Assembly: GCF_007565055.1 (NCBI RefSeq)
Contig: NC_044557.1
Location: forward strand, 74,410,595-74,474,594
DNA length: 64,000 bases
Source of the DNA: Rhinopithecus roxellana
Taxonomy: Eukaryota; Chordata; Mammalia; Primates; Cercopithecidae
Reading direction: 5' to 3'
Positions 35,835 through 49,074 of this stretch are shown in pieces. Each line of letters begins with the position of its first letter. The first letter of the stretch is position 1. The notes under the pieces are model-generated. The model was not told the DNA's origin. It did no database searches and saw only the letters and a list, made by a program, of their open reading frames with translations. Made by a program: the position numbers and the translations under genes.

Positions 35835-36170
35835 TATTTTCTGTAACAACTATCATAAAAAAAGTTCAAAGCTGATAATATCATAGCCACCATATACCTG
35901 GGTTGGCTGCTTCCTCTCTCTTCTCTACATATCCATCTTGTCACATAAGATGGCAGCTTCAGCACCTGGCATTGCATCTGAAGTCTATCAGTGGAAAGAG
36001 TAGACAAAATATGTGCTGAGTGTCTCTTTTCCTTTAAGGATTTGACCACGCAGTTGCTTACATTAGATTCAGTCACACTCCATTGTCCAAAACACAGAAA
36101 CCTGGCCATACCTAATTGCAAGGAAGGCTGAAAACATACTGATTTGCTGGGTGGCTATGTTCTTAGCCAA
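35835..36170. repeat. Old interspersed repeat, family not assigned
   Basis: The segments atccatcttgtcacataaga, agatggcagcttcagcacc, and cctggccatacctaattgca followed by aggaaggctg resemble a mammalian repeat I have seen often (gccacacctagctgcaagg type) but cannot name. The 95-codon minus-strand frame at 35834-36121 lies inside it and is not supported as a gene. Confidence 0.4.
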
Positions 36171-37184
36171 AACTATTATCGAAGAAGTGAAAAATAAATA
36201 TCAAATAATCTCTTCTAAAGCAGAGTACTGTGACTAGTTAGATGCCTATGGACCCTTTTCCCTTCACACAGAATCTATTCACCCCTTCTCCAAGGAACAA
36301 TCCTAAAGACCATAGTTACTGTGTCCAGTTCAAAGTAGAAATGAAGTGCCATTCTTTCCATTATGTCAGGATATTACTACTCATGGTATGACCCAGTATA
36401 AAATAAAAGATAAGCTATCTACTGACCCATCACCAACATAAGCCCATTTTAAAATAACAATGTAAGAACAAAACAGATGCCATAAAACTGCTGTTGAATA
36501 ATGTAAATACTAAAATTAGACATTAATCACTGGTCCATAGTAATTAATAAATCCCTCTGAACAAGAATTATGAAATCTATCTGCCCTTTCTGCACCAGAA
36601 ATGGAATAACAGCTCTGGTTGCCAGATATGGTGACCCCTCTGTCTGTATTTCAGGGGTAGAAGTGTGGGTTCCCCTTGCATGTTGTCTATGGTCCCTTTT
36701 GACCTTGTTTTGAACTCAGAAATTGCTGTTTGTCCCTAATTAATGTCCACTGGATAGACTAGTCTTCTTGGGGGCAGTAAAACTTTTAGTTTTCTTGCTG
36801 TTGGTACAGTTTTAGGACTTTGGTTATTTTGGGAGCAGTCACAGTCTTCTGGTTCTTTTAGAAATATAACTTGTTTAAAAAGTTGAGAGACTTCTCATAC
36901 ATACATTTATAGAGAGTTTCATAAGTTCAAGTTTTCTTATTCATATAATAGCATTTTCCTTAGAGCTGCTTCAAAATCCTTCTGATTTTCTACAAAAACA
37001 ATGTGGGCGTAGAAAAGCTGACATCATACTTTAGAAATACGTGTGGTACTTTCTTGACTTTGAAATGCTAATGAATTTCTAATAGCATCAGTTTCATTTC
37101 TTCTATTCTTTTTTCCCAGTTTGCAATCTTTTTTTTCACCTGAACCTAACCACTTTGATTTCCCCAAAGTATTTTTCTTATTTA
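36171..37184. other. Intergenic, nothing recognised
   Basis: About 1 kb, slightly less AT-rich around 36590-36860. No gene or repeat assigned. Confidence 0.55.
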
Positions 37185-37340
37185 AGTTATTCCACAAATA
37201 TTTGAGTTGCCTACTCCATAGATGGCATGGTGTTAAGCACTGAGGATGTGATAATGAACAGTGTGATTCCTACTTCCATGGCACTTAATGTCTGGCTGGG
37301 GAGAAACACAACAAACAAAAGACAACTCTGACTTTTATTG
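37185..37340 (-). mobile_element. L2 LINE 3' end
   Basis: The runs ttccacaaatatttgagttg, ggcatggtgttaagcactga and ggatgtgataatgaacagtg are the reverse complement of the L2 terminus. The usual final repeat precedes it at the left. Confidence 0.7.
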
Positions 37341-39789
37341 AAATATTATCCCAATAAAGACTACAATAGAAAAGTGTAGTGTACATATTTACTAATGACT
37401 TTTAATGTAGTGTTATACAATTTTGATGTATTCTTTTTCCTGTGAAGAATGCAATTCTCTACCTTTGATCTTTTCTATAATCCCTTGATTTTATCACTTC
37501 TTTATTCATAATATTAATGTGTCTGTAAGTTTAGTTTGAGAATTTAATATTCTCATATTTCCTCTAGAAAATAATGTCCAATGTTAGATTTTTTAAATTC
37601 ATGGCTATATAATCAATAAATCCTCTTCGATTATTGAAAACAGACTGTAATAATATAACTTTAAATGAAATTTAAATTAAGTTTAATATGCTTTCCATTA
37701 AACTCTTACTTACATGCTCAAAGGCTACAATTACTAATACCAGTAAGGATATTTTTTCTCCTTTTGTATTTGGAGATACTCACTAGACTTTGTGTTTTTG
37801 GCTGGTATCACCTTAAGAATTAGGATTAGTGTCAAAGCCTATTGTGAACAACATTAATGCCTGTACTTTAGCTTGACAACAATATGTTTTTGTTATGTGC
37901 TGTATATTCACTTAGTGCTTTTACATCTTCAGTGCCTTTTTCCTTCACTGCCACATGCAGTTTCTATGATTACAAGCTCATTCCATTTCTATTTTTGCCT
38001 TAAGAGGCCATGCTGTTACACATGGAAACAAAAAACAACGACAAGCAATTTAGCCCTAATGCTCCTTCTCTGGATTTCATTTTGAATCTAACAATCTTCA
38101 GTACACAATTTTATATTAATGAATCCATTAATTTTTATTAAATGTATCCCACTTGTAGAGAAAACCCACAGATTTATTTTTTCTTTTCCATTTCAGTTTG
38201 ACAAAGTTTATAGTGTCTTGAATAAGACTTTTTCCAGAAAAACCACTCTTCTAAAAGCACAGTGCCATTTCTACTTTTATTTCTTCTGTGAATATATTGT
38301 TCCTTATTTAAAGGATAAATATTTTTTAAAGTATGTTTTTCTCTATTATATTCCTTCTCACCCCAACCATTATGTTACCAAATACTTTAAAGCTACTGTC
38401 TGATGCATGAGATTCTAGTTTCTAGGGATTAAAACAGATACGAATACTATAGATTCTGTGTTAGCAAGACCTAAAATTCAGAAAAATAACAAAAGTAACC
38501 CAAATCAGTATAGTAGGATCCCATTTAACAAGACATAATCAATGAGGGTTGAGGTCATTATGGCATTGTGGAGAGTTTAAGAGAGGCAGGGAGATGGAAA
38601 TACATTTTATAAGTACACAAAACCTTCTGGTGGCTAGATATGGCAGATTCATAATAGGGTGACTTTAATACTTAAAATCTCACCTGGCCACATGCAAAGT
38701 TGATGGCCATGGCAGGATAGATTGCTGCCAATAAACTTTAATTTTAGTTAAGGAAGAGTCACTGGGAAGTTGCTTTACTAAACCAGCTGCCATCTATTCC
38801 ATTTAATCTTAGTGATTTATCCTTTGTCTTAAGTGCCACACACAGACACACACATACACATACACATATTTGACATTGACTCAGTGTTAGTCAATTCAAA
38901 ATTATTCATTTATGTTTAGTACCTGCTCTGTCCTGAGCATTCTTCTATATACATACAATTGTATGTTTTAAAATTTGAGTTTGGCAGCAGCAGGCTGTTC
39001 AGCTAAGGAGTTTCACCTTATGTGAAGAAACACAGGCTGTGAAGAACCTGGTGAATCTTACTGTGAAGAACCTAGGCCAACAAGCAGAGACCATTTCTGG
39101 CTCATTCTTATGAGAAATACTTCTCCCAAGAAAGCTTATTATATAGCACAATAAATTATAATATGAACTATTTCACTGAGATTCTCCTACATATATGGTC
39201 ACCCAATCTTCTGGGTCCAAAATAATTTATAAAATATACACGTTTTTGTATTTTTTTCTAAGAAGTCTTTTTGGGAACTGTACCATATTGAACTTATCAT
39301 TTTTTCCTAATTTATTTTTGCTTTACGACTAGTAATGGGACTGAGCAAATGTAGAAATGATTATTATCAATTATCTGCTTGGTATTGATCATCCTTCTAA
39401 ACATCCTTCCCCCAGATCTTCACTTCTAGAACATTGCTTATCTATCCTAAATTCAGTTTATTAAATATCAATAATATTCCTTTACCCAGAAATGTATCTC
39501 CATCTATTACAAAGTTAAATATACATGCTAGATTTTCTTATGTTTCTTCATTTCTGTCAATCGGTAAAATGTTTTTCTTTAAAGCCAAAAAAGGTTTTAG
39601 TTCAGAAAGGGTAACAAGGATAAGTAAGATACTCTAATTGTAGTTTTGTTCTAATGTAGAATGTCCCTGCTTGAATTTTCAGAATATGCCATAGTTTATT
39701 GTTTTATAAAGTATAATGTGTGTTCCACTGGTCATCTTCAAGAAGCGTTTAGGTAATACATAGAAAAGATTTAAAAAAACAGTTATAGG
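37341..39789. other. AT-rich intergenic, nothing recognised
   Basis: About 2.4 kb without a recognised gene or element. Contains a CA-rich run (38838-38870) and a short direct repeat, ctgtgaagaacct, at about 39038 and 39061. A weak L2/MIR resemblance near 38915-38950 is too short to call. Confidence 0.55.
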
Positions 39790-41515
39790 TAAGTGAATCA
39801 GCAAAATGTCAGAATAAGCAGCACCAAGTTTATATTATTATCCCACAAAAACATCAAAGAACAAATGGAAATTAACTGAATTGACATTGTTAGAACTCTG
39901 GAAAACAGACAAATACGGCAACCAAATAAACTTTAATATCTCACTTTCAATAATTACTAGAACATATTGACTGAAGATCGATAGGGAGAGTGGACTTGAA
40001 CAATCCTGTAAAGCAACCAGACCTAACAGACATATACAGTACTCTCTACTCAACAACTGCAGAATATACATTCTTCTCAAGGACATGTGACTCACTCTCC
40101 AGGGTATTACCAAGGCTAGATTAAAAACAAAATTCCACAAAAGCAAAGAGTGAAATCATACAAAGTATCTTCTCTTGCTAACATAGAATGAATCTAGAAA
40201 TCAACAATAGAAGAAAAATTAAAAATATATATGTGTATATTAAACACACTCTAAAACAACCAACGGCTCATAAAGGAAATGATAAGAAAGTTAGAATATA
40301 ATTTGAAAAAAATGAAAACAAGATCTCAAGCAATAACCTAACATTTTGAGGAACTAGAAAAGAAGAAAAAACTGAGCCAAAGCTTACAGAAGAAATGAAC
40401 TAGTAACGATTAGGCTGGAGATAAATAAAATGGAGAACAGAATAACAATAGAGAGAATCAACAAAAGCAAAAAGTGGTTCTTTGAAAAAAATAAAAAATG
40501 GCAGTCCTTTAGTTTGACTAATGGAAAAAAGAGAAATGGTACAAACAATTAAAACTAGAGTTGAAAGTAGGGACATTACTACCGATGTTACAGAAATACA
40601 AAAGAGTATGAGAGCATACTATAAACAATCATATGCCAAAAAACAACCTAGATGAAATGGCCAAATTCTGGAAATACATGATTACCTAAACTGACTTAAG
40701 AAGTAATAGAAAAATATCGTTAGATCTGTAACAATTACAAGATTGAATCTGTAATCAAAAACCTCCCAACAAACAAATGTGCAGGACCAGATATCTTCCC
40801 TGGTAAATTATACCAAACATTTAAAAAGAATCGACACCTATCTGTCTCAAATATTTCCAAAAAATAAAAGAGGAAAGAACACTTCCTAACTCATTCTGTG
40901 TGACCAGAATTGCCCTGATCTTGATACCAAAGCTAGATAAATACACTGTAAGAAAAGAAAAAATACAAAGATCTCTAATGAAAGTAGATGCAAAGATTCT
41001 TAACACCATGCTAGCAAGTCAAATCCAACAGCATAAACAATGACAAGTGGGATTTATCCAAGGATTGCAAGGGTAGCTCAACAAAAGATAATCAATGTCA
41101 TACACCACATGATCATCTCAACTGACACAGATAAGGCATTTGACAAACTCCTGTACCCTTTCATGATTTAAAAACAATCAGAAAACTAGGAATAGATGAC
41201 AACTTTTTTCAATATAATCAAGAGCATTTATTAAAAAAACAAAAACAAAAACAAAGGTAATATGTGTAATGGTGAAAATCAAAACCTTTCCCCCTAATCA
41301 AAATCAGATTAGAATTTACCAGGTATCGGGGAGAGATAGTAATGGCGACTTATTTCTTATTAGGTACAGAGTTTTTCTGGTGTGATGGTTGTTATGATGG
41401 TTGTATAACATTATGGATATAATCAATGTTACTGCTTACGCAATTATAAATAGGTCAAATGGCACAGTTTATGTTATATATATTGTACCATAGTAACATT
41501 TAAAAATGCATTTGT
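39790..41515 (+). mobile_element. Ancient L1 (L1ME type), internally deleted
   Basis: Decayed ORF2 on the plus strand: ctgcagaatatacattcttc, tgtgcaggaccagatatctt, agtgggatttatccaaggat and ggcatttgacaaactcctgt, which are RT-domain relics. Near 41320 it jumps to a 3'UTR (accaggtatcggggagagat, ttatgttatatatattgtac), so much of the ORF2 end is missing. Full of stops. Confidence 0.82.
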
Positions 41516-42205
41516 TATTCAAAATTAACTAAATAAAATAACTATAAAGGGAATTTAGTAGCAATGTAAAATTTTTTGGTAAGTTTGTAGCATTCATTTT
41601 CAGAAGTTATTAAAGATAGAAATTACAAGACTATATAGTTTACACAAAATATAGTTTAGGTTGTACATATTAGAAAAATATAGCAAATAGCTATTCAATA
41701 TGACTGTAGTGATATAGTGTCTTACTAAAAGGTACTGATTTAAAATAAACATCAAAATAATAGTTCATGTTGTATGGAGATATAATAAAAATTAAAGGAT
41801 TCAACTAACACTAAGATATCTCATAAACATGTGAAAATAGCTTTATAAGGCATAAATGACAGGAACCATAATCTTTGTTTTGCATATAAAAGAAGACAAT
41901 AGGTTAGTAACAGAAAATATACATTTTTGTGCCCATGGCAATTTTTTTTAATACAATTGTTTTTAAAATAGCCCAAAATAGCAGACTTTTGAACATTTAA
42001 AGACTGACTTATTTGAATAACTAGAGAAACTGTGCCCAACATCTATTAGCTATGGGTTTGATAAACTCTGGGGCTATGAAGACCCAACCTATTGCTACAC
42101 ATCAGAATTCTCTAACCCACAGTCTCACACCATGTTACTGTACAACATCATCTAGATACTTTCAATCTCCTCTCTGGATTCCACTCTCCCCTAGGAATTT
42201 CCTTG
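41516..42205. other. AT-rich intergenic, nothing recognised
   Basis: No gene or repeat assigned. Confidence 0.5.
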
Positions 42206-43137
42206 ACTTTTCTTTTTTTTTTTAACTTTTAAGTTCAAGGATACAAGCGCAGGCTTGTTACATGGGTAAACTTATGTCATGAGGGTTTGTTTTACAGATT
42301 ATTTCATCATCCAGGTATTAAGCACAGTACTAGTTAGTTATTATTCCTGATCATCTCTCTCCTACCAACCTCCATCCTCCAAAAGACCCCAGTGTGTTGT
42401 TCCCTTCTCTGTGTCCATGTGTTCTCATTGTTTAGCTCCCATTTATTTGTGAGAACATGTGGCATTTGGTTTTCTGTTCCTGTGTTGGTTTGCTAAGGAT
42501 CATGGCCTCCATCCATATCCTTGCAAAGAACATGATCTCATTATTTTTCATGGCTGCATGGTATTCCATAGTGTATATGTGCTACATTTTTAAAAATCTA
42601 GTCTATCACTGATGGGCATTTAGGTTGATTCCATGTCTTTTCTATAAATTAAATCAAGATGGATTAAAACTTAAGTGTAAAACCCCAAATGATAAAAACC
42701 CTTGAAGACAACCTAGGCAATACCATTCGGGACACGTAAGAGCAAAGATTTTATGACAAAGGCACCAAAAGCAATTCATCAAAAGCCAAAATTGACAAAT
42801 GGGATCTAATCAAACTAAAGGGCTTCTAGACAGCAAAAAGATGCTAACAGATTGAACAGACAGCCTGAAGAATGGGAGAACATTTTTGTAAACTCTGCAT
42901 CTGACAAAGGTCTAATATCCAGCATCGATAAGGAACTTAAACAAATTTACAAGAAAAATAAAAACTCCCATAAAAAAAAGTGGGCAAAGGAGATGAACAG
43001 ACACTTTTCAAAAGACATACATGCGGCCATCAATCACATGAAAAAGAGCTCAGTATCACTGATCATTAGAGAAATGCAAATCAAAACCATATGTGATATC
43101 ATCTAACACCAATCAGAATGGCTATTATTAATAATTA
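42206..43137 (-). mobile_element. L1PB-type insertion with 5' inversion and junction deletion
   Basis: The 3' part (about 42210-42640) is on the minus strand. At about 42641 the sequence flips, and 42641-43137 reads as plus-strand ORF2 (aggcaataccattcgggaca, gaatgggagaacatttttgt). The plus part stops at the ORF2 site ggctattattaat and the minus part starts near aagacatggaatcaacc. About 300 bp between them in L1 coordinates are missing. Inversion with a deletion is a known twin-priming outcome. I see no convincing target duplication. Confidence 0.85.
42852..43106 (+). pseudogene. L1 ORF2 fragment in the flipped segment
   Basis: An 84-codon frame with MNRQPEEWENIFVNSASDKG and KWAKEMNRHFSKD, L1 ORF2p sequence from the C-terminal third. 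Relic only. Confidence 0.88.
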
Positions 43138-43384
43138 ACCTTTGGATGGTGTGATGCTAGAAGGAAGCTCCGCTGCATCCAAACCAGCGAAATAAAGGTG
43201 CCAAATAAAGGTGGTTTATATTACTGCCTCTGTGTGATTATATATTTTCCTTGTTCAGCACAGATCCCATGAATCCCCTACAGTATTTACTATCATATAG
43301 GAGTAGCATATAGCTGTATTTTCTTTTTTTTGTAAAAACAAACATACAATCCAAAATGAAAGGAGAAGTTGATCTCAATTTTTC

Positions 43385-44830
43385 ATGTAGAAATGGCATG
43401 TGCAGAAGTACTTTGACAAGGAAGAATTTGGCATCTTTGAGGGTTTGAGAAGTGGCGAATGTACCTGTGGTATAGTGTAAGGGGGAGAGTAGCATAAAAT
43501 GGAGGTGGAAAGATTGGCAAGACCATAATGTTTAAGGCCTAATATACTGTGATAAGAGGTTGCACTTATTTTACGTGCAATAGAAAGCCATTGAAGATTT
43601 TATTTTTTTTCAAATTTATGTATGTATTTATTTAAATTGACAGATAAAATGGTACATATTTATAGTGTGCAATTTGATGTTTTTAAGTATATGTCTATGT
43701 ACTATAAATAGTTTAAATCTATCTAATTAAGATATGTATTATTTCACATAGTCATTTTTGTGGTAAGGATGCTTAACATCCAGTCTCAGCATTTTTTGAG
43801 AATACGGCATATCCTCATTAACTACAGTCACCACACTATAGAGTGGACCTTTTAAACTTATTCCTCCAATGTAACTTGAATTTTATATCCTTTAACCAGT
43901 GTCTCCCCAATAGCCATATCCTCCTTCCTCACAACTGCCCAGTCTCTGATAACCACCATTCTATTCTTTATTTCTGAGATCCAATTTTTACATTCCACAT
44001 ATGAGAGAGATGATGCAATATTTGTGGTTTTTTTTCACTCAACATAACAATGTTACAATATTTTATGCACTTTTAAAGGCATAATATAATATTTTTAATT
44101 TATACTAAATAGAAACATGCTTAGAAAAATTTAAGTAGACACATGCTTAGATAAAAGACAAGATTGTTGTTTTTTTTTTTTTTTAATTTTTCTGTGAGTT
44201 TGGCTGATATAAGAATAGGAGGGAGAGAGTGAAGCAAGGAGTTAGGAAGATGTGTTAACAAGCTGCAGCATTACCCAGAGAGAGCAGAAGGTGACTTGGA
44301 CGAGATGGCTGCAGTGAGCATGGAGACACATGCCAGGACTTGAGATACATTGTGCAGGTAGAGACATCATGCTTGCTGCTAGTTTAGATGGTGGATTTGA
44401 TAAAGAGAGTTTCTGACCTGAGCAACTGTGTGGGTGGTGTTGCCATGTTCACAAATGGGAAAGAATGTGGAACCTACATGCTTTTGTTAGTTCTATTTTT
44501 AATGTGTTAGGGTTAAAGTGTCTTTGAAACATTCAAGTGGTGATATCAAGAAGTCAGCTAAATGTAAGAACTGGGAATCTGAAGAGAGTTTATATAAATA
44601 AGAGATTTTTCAGAGTTTACAAAATAAGCCTTGAAGGTCAGTCCCAAATAAATGTAAAATTACAATTTTAGGTGGATAAATAAGTGGATAAGGCATAAAC
44701 AATAGTTATGATCAGACTGTGAAAATATTTGATTCTAAGATAAAGAACTGGAATTTCAGTTGGGAGGTGATGGAAGTTATTGAATGATCCGTGTAGGAAC
44801 TGTCATATAAAATCAGTGATTAATGAGTAT
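43385..44830 (+). repeat. Second copy of the unnamed mammal-wide repeat, split by an L1
   Basis: Before the L1: aaatggcatgtgcagaagta and gcaatagaaagccattgaag. After it: aggagttaggaagatgtg, cctgagcaactgtgtgggtg, ttcaagtggtgatatcaaga. These follow the repeat in order, so the L1M at 43598 inserted into it. Same family as 9050-10420, covering a partly different section. Confidence 0.5.
43598..44060 (-). mobile_element. Old L1M 3'UTR fragment
   Basis: The runs atttgatgtttttaagtata, cattaactacagtcaccaca, accagtgtctccccaatagc and attccacatatgagagagat are the reverse-complemented tail of an L1MA/MB-type element. Confidence 0.82.
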
Positions 44831-45494
44831 TAACCTAGTGGTGGTAAGGTGGATGGGATGAAAAGAAAACTGAAGTGAGGAATATGAAGTAGAAAGCCAT
44901 TCCAGCACTATCAAATTATCACTTGTTTTTAAAAACCACTACCAAGTACATGAGAGAATAAAGTAAAATGTACATGACTTCTCGGCATGGATATTGCTGC
45001 AAAATTTTAGGACATTAATTTACTTACAAAAGTATAATGTATAAACTCATTCTATATGTGTCAGAAATATCAATTAAAGGCATTTATATTAAGGGTGAAA
45101 ATTATTCACAGAACACCCAAACACAAAAATATTCTTATACACAATCATCGCAAAACTCTTTACACAATAAAAAGACAGAATAAGTGGTTAAATAGATTCT
45201 AATATGTTAGCATAAAATAATGCTATAAAACCACTGAAACGATGTTTATACAATTATTTAATGAGAAAAGTGCCATAATTAAATTGCTAAGATTGCAGAT
45301 TATATAATTTTTTGTAAAACCTAAACTATGTGCATAGAGTTCTACATTTTTCATTGTTCAAATAATAAACATGGGGAAAAAAGACACCGCTAAAAAAGAA
45401 AAGTAACTGCAGACAATAGGCTTAAAAGGATGAATCAGTGTGTAGAGTCAATGAAAATATAAGATTAAATTTGCACAGGAATAATCATTAAAAT
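44831..45494. other. AT-rich intergenic, nothing recognised
   Basis: No gene or repeat assigned. Confidence 0.5.
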
Positions 45495-45650
45495 TTACAA
45501 CATTTACTGAGTACTTGCTAGGGCTGATATTTTGTTAAGCACTTTAAAATATTTTTTGCTATTTAATCCTTACAATAAACTTAATATGTTAAGGCCAATA
45601 TTATACCCATTGTGTAAATAAAAGAGTTTTATCAACTTGCAACATTTCCT
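45495..45650 (-). repeat. MIR SINE fragment
   Basis: The runs catttactgagtacttgcta, gttaagcactttaaaatatt, atttaatccttacaataaac and accaatattatacccattg-like sequence follow reverse-complement MIR. Confidence 0.6.
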
Positions 45651-48600
45651 TTTTAATAATTTGATATGTCAAGATTCAGACCCGAGCGTGAGAGCAAGGT
45701 GGCCAAATAGAAGCCTCTACTTGTCACCCCAGCAAGTAAACCAATTCGACAACTACCTACACACAAAAACCACATGCATAAGATGAAAAATCAGGTGAGC
45801 ACTAACAGTATCTGACTTTAACGTCGTATCACTGAAAGAGGCACCAAGGAGCATAGTAGACAGGCTTGAATCACCAACACCACCCCTTCCCCATCACCTG
45901 GCAGTAGTCGCACAGCACAGAGAGAGAATCTGTGCACTTGAGAGAGGGAGAGTGTGGCAAGTGTGAGATATTGCATTGAACTCAGCAGTGCCCTATCACA
46001 GCAGAAAGCAAAACTGGACTGAACTCACCTGCTGCCAACCCACAGAGGGAGTACTTAAACCAGCTCAAGTCAGAGGAGAAATTTCTCATTCTGGAGATCA
46101 GAACTTAGTTCCAGCAAGCACTTGCCACAGGCTAAAGTGCTCTTGGGTCCTAAATAAACTTGAAAGGCAGTCTGGGCAACAAGCACTGAAACTCCTAGGT
46201 GAGTACAAGAGCTGAACTGAGCTCAGAGCTCAGGTGGACATGTGACTAACTGAGAATCTAGCCAGGGGAACTAAGGGAGCACTTGTGCTACCCCTTCCCA
46301 ACCTCAGGCTGCCCAGTGCATAGCTCTAAAAAAGACATCTTCCTTCCACTTGAGGACAGAGAGAGAAGTGTAATAAGAACTTACATCTTGGATACCAGCT
46401 CAGCCACAGTACAATAGGGCACCAGTCAGAGTCATGAGCCCTCCTTTCTGGCCACCAACTCCCAGATGACATTTCTGGACACATCCAGGCCAAAGGCAAA
46501 CCTGCAGCCTTTAAGGAAAGGACTCAGTCCTGGGAGGATCCATCACTTGCTGAGTGAAGAGCCCTTGGGCACTGAATAACTATCAGCAATACCCAGGTAG
46601 TACACTGTGGGCCTTGGGATCTGAGACATGCTGACTTCAGATGTGGCCCAACAAACTCCTGGCTGGCTGACTATGGTGAAAGACTCCCTCTGATTAAGAA
46701 AAGCAGACGTTAAAATAAAGGTGACTTTATTTTGCACCTTAGATGCAAGGTTGACCGCAATGGGGGAGCAATAATCAGTCTCTTGGAGTCTTTGAATCCA
46801 GGCCCAGGCTCTTAGACAACATTTCTGAAAACTGCTCTGGTAAGCAGTAAAACCCACTTTCCTGAATTTGGAGTCCCAGGCCTGGCAACATTCACTACAA
46901 GCTGACTTAAGAGCTCTTGGGCTTAAAATGAACATCAGCGGTGGTCTGGCAGAACACACTGTGGGAGGGTGCTGTTGGTGCCACTAGTGCTATTGTAGAA
47001 AGGAGAGGGAAGAGTGAGAAGGACTTTGTATTGTGGTGTTCATTCCAGCTTAGAATAAAATATCAGATAAAATTTTAAGGTATTTGACTCTAATCTCTGT
47101 CACCCAGACAGAATCTCTGAACTTGCACAGGGCCAGGGGAACACATCACCCTGAAGGAAAGAACACAGAACTGGCTGCCTTTGCCACTTGTTGATTATAG
47201 AGCACTAGGGCCTTGAGTGAACATAGGTGGTAGCCAGGTAGTGGTTGCAGTGGGCACTGGGCAACACCCGCTGCTGAGGCTTTAGGTCTGACCCAGTGCA
47301 ACTCCAGTGGTGGTGGCTATATGGTGCTTGCATCACCACACACTCAGGTCCAGGTGGATTAGCACAAGGAGAGGGACTCTGTTTTTTTAGGGGAAAGTAT
47401 GGGAAAAGAACAAGAGTATCTGTCTAGTAATCTACAGAATTCTTTCAGATCTTACCCAAGACCACCATGGGGATACCTCTATGAATCTGAAAAAGCACAC
47501 TGTTACTAGACCTGAGGCCCAGGTCCCTTCAAATACCTGGAAGAGTCCTTCTCAAGAAAGACAGGCACAAAAATTCCCAGACTGTGAAGGCTACAATAAA
47601 TACCCAATTCTTAAATGCCCAGACACCAATGGGCATCTACAGGCATACAGATCATCAAGGAAACCATGACCTCACCAAACACACTAAGACATGAAGGGCT
47701 GATCCTACAGAAACAGAGATATGTGACCTTACAGTCATAGAAATCAAAATAGCTGTGTTGAGGAAATTCAAAAAAATTCAAGATAACACAGAGAAGAAAT
47801 TCAGAATTCTATCAGATAAATTTATCAAATGGATCAAAATAGGAAAAGTCAAGCAGAAATTCTAGAGTTGAAAATATAATTGACATATTCAAGAATGCAT
47901 CAGAGTTTTTAATAGCAGAATTGATCAGGGAAAAGAATTAGTGAGCTTGAACACAGGCTATTTGAAAAAACACAATGAGAAGAGACAAAAGAAAAAATAA
48001 TAAAAAAATGAAGCACACCAATAAGATCCAGAAGATATCCTGAAAAGGGCAAATCTAAGAGTTATTCGACTTAAATAGGAGGAAGAGAAGGAGATGGAGT
48101 AGATAGTTTGTTCAAAGGTATAATAACAGAGTACTTCCCAAACCTAGGAAAAGATATCAACATTCAAGTATGAGAAAGCTATAGAACACCAAGCAGATTT
48201 AGCCCAAATAAAACTACCTCAAAACACTATTTAATATTTAATAATTAAACTCCCAAAGCTCAAGGATAAAGGATCTGAAAAGCAGCGTGAGAAAAAATAA
48301 ATAACATACAGTGGAACTCCAATACATCTGGCAGCAGACTTTTCAGTAGAAACTGTACAGGCCATGATAGAGGGATGTGACTTATTTAAAGTGCCATAAA
48401 TGTGAGGAAGGACAGTTTTACCCCAGAATGTAGATCCAACAAGAATATCCTTCAAGAATGAAGGAAAAATGAAGACGTTTCCAGACAGACTAAAGCTGAG
48501 GGATTTTATGACCGCTAGAGATGTCCTACAAGAAATGCTAGGGATTTTTTCAGTCTGAAAGCAAAGGATTTTAATGAACAAGGAGAAATAATCTGAAGGT

Positions 48601-49074
48601 TTCAAACTCACTGGTAATGGTAAGCACACAGAGAAACATGGAATATTATAACATTATAATTGTGGTGTGTAAACTATGCTTATTGTAACTAGAAAGAGCA
48701 AATAATGAACCAATTAAAACTAATAGCTACAACAACTTTTCAAGACGGTACAATAAGATATAAAGAGAAAAAACAAAAAAGCTTAAAAGTTGCACTGTAG
48801 ATTTTAGTGTTATTTTGTGGGTTTTTTATGTATATTAGTGTTAATTTGTTACTAGTTTAAAAACATGGGTTACAACGTAATATTTGCAAGCCTCATGGTA
48901 ACCTCAAATAATAATAATAATAAAAAACCATACAACAGGTACACAAAAAATATAAAGCAAGAAATTAAAACATACCACCAGAGAAAAATCACCTTCACTA
49001 AAATGAAGACAGGAAGAAAGGAAAGCAGGAAGAGAGATCCACAAAATAAGCAGAAAAAATAACAAAAGGGCAAG

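Noticed and set aside
44110..44155. Direct repeat acatgcttag in tandem
   Set aside because: Ten-base repeat about 30 bp apart in AT-rich sequence. No element structure around it.
46543..46959. 138-codon minus-strand frame
   Set aside because: Antisense to the 5'UTR of the plus-strand L1MA. GC-richer composition explains its length.
48231..48629. 132-codon minus-strand frame
   Set aside because: Antisense within the degraded ORF1/spacer of the L1MA.
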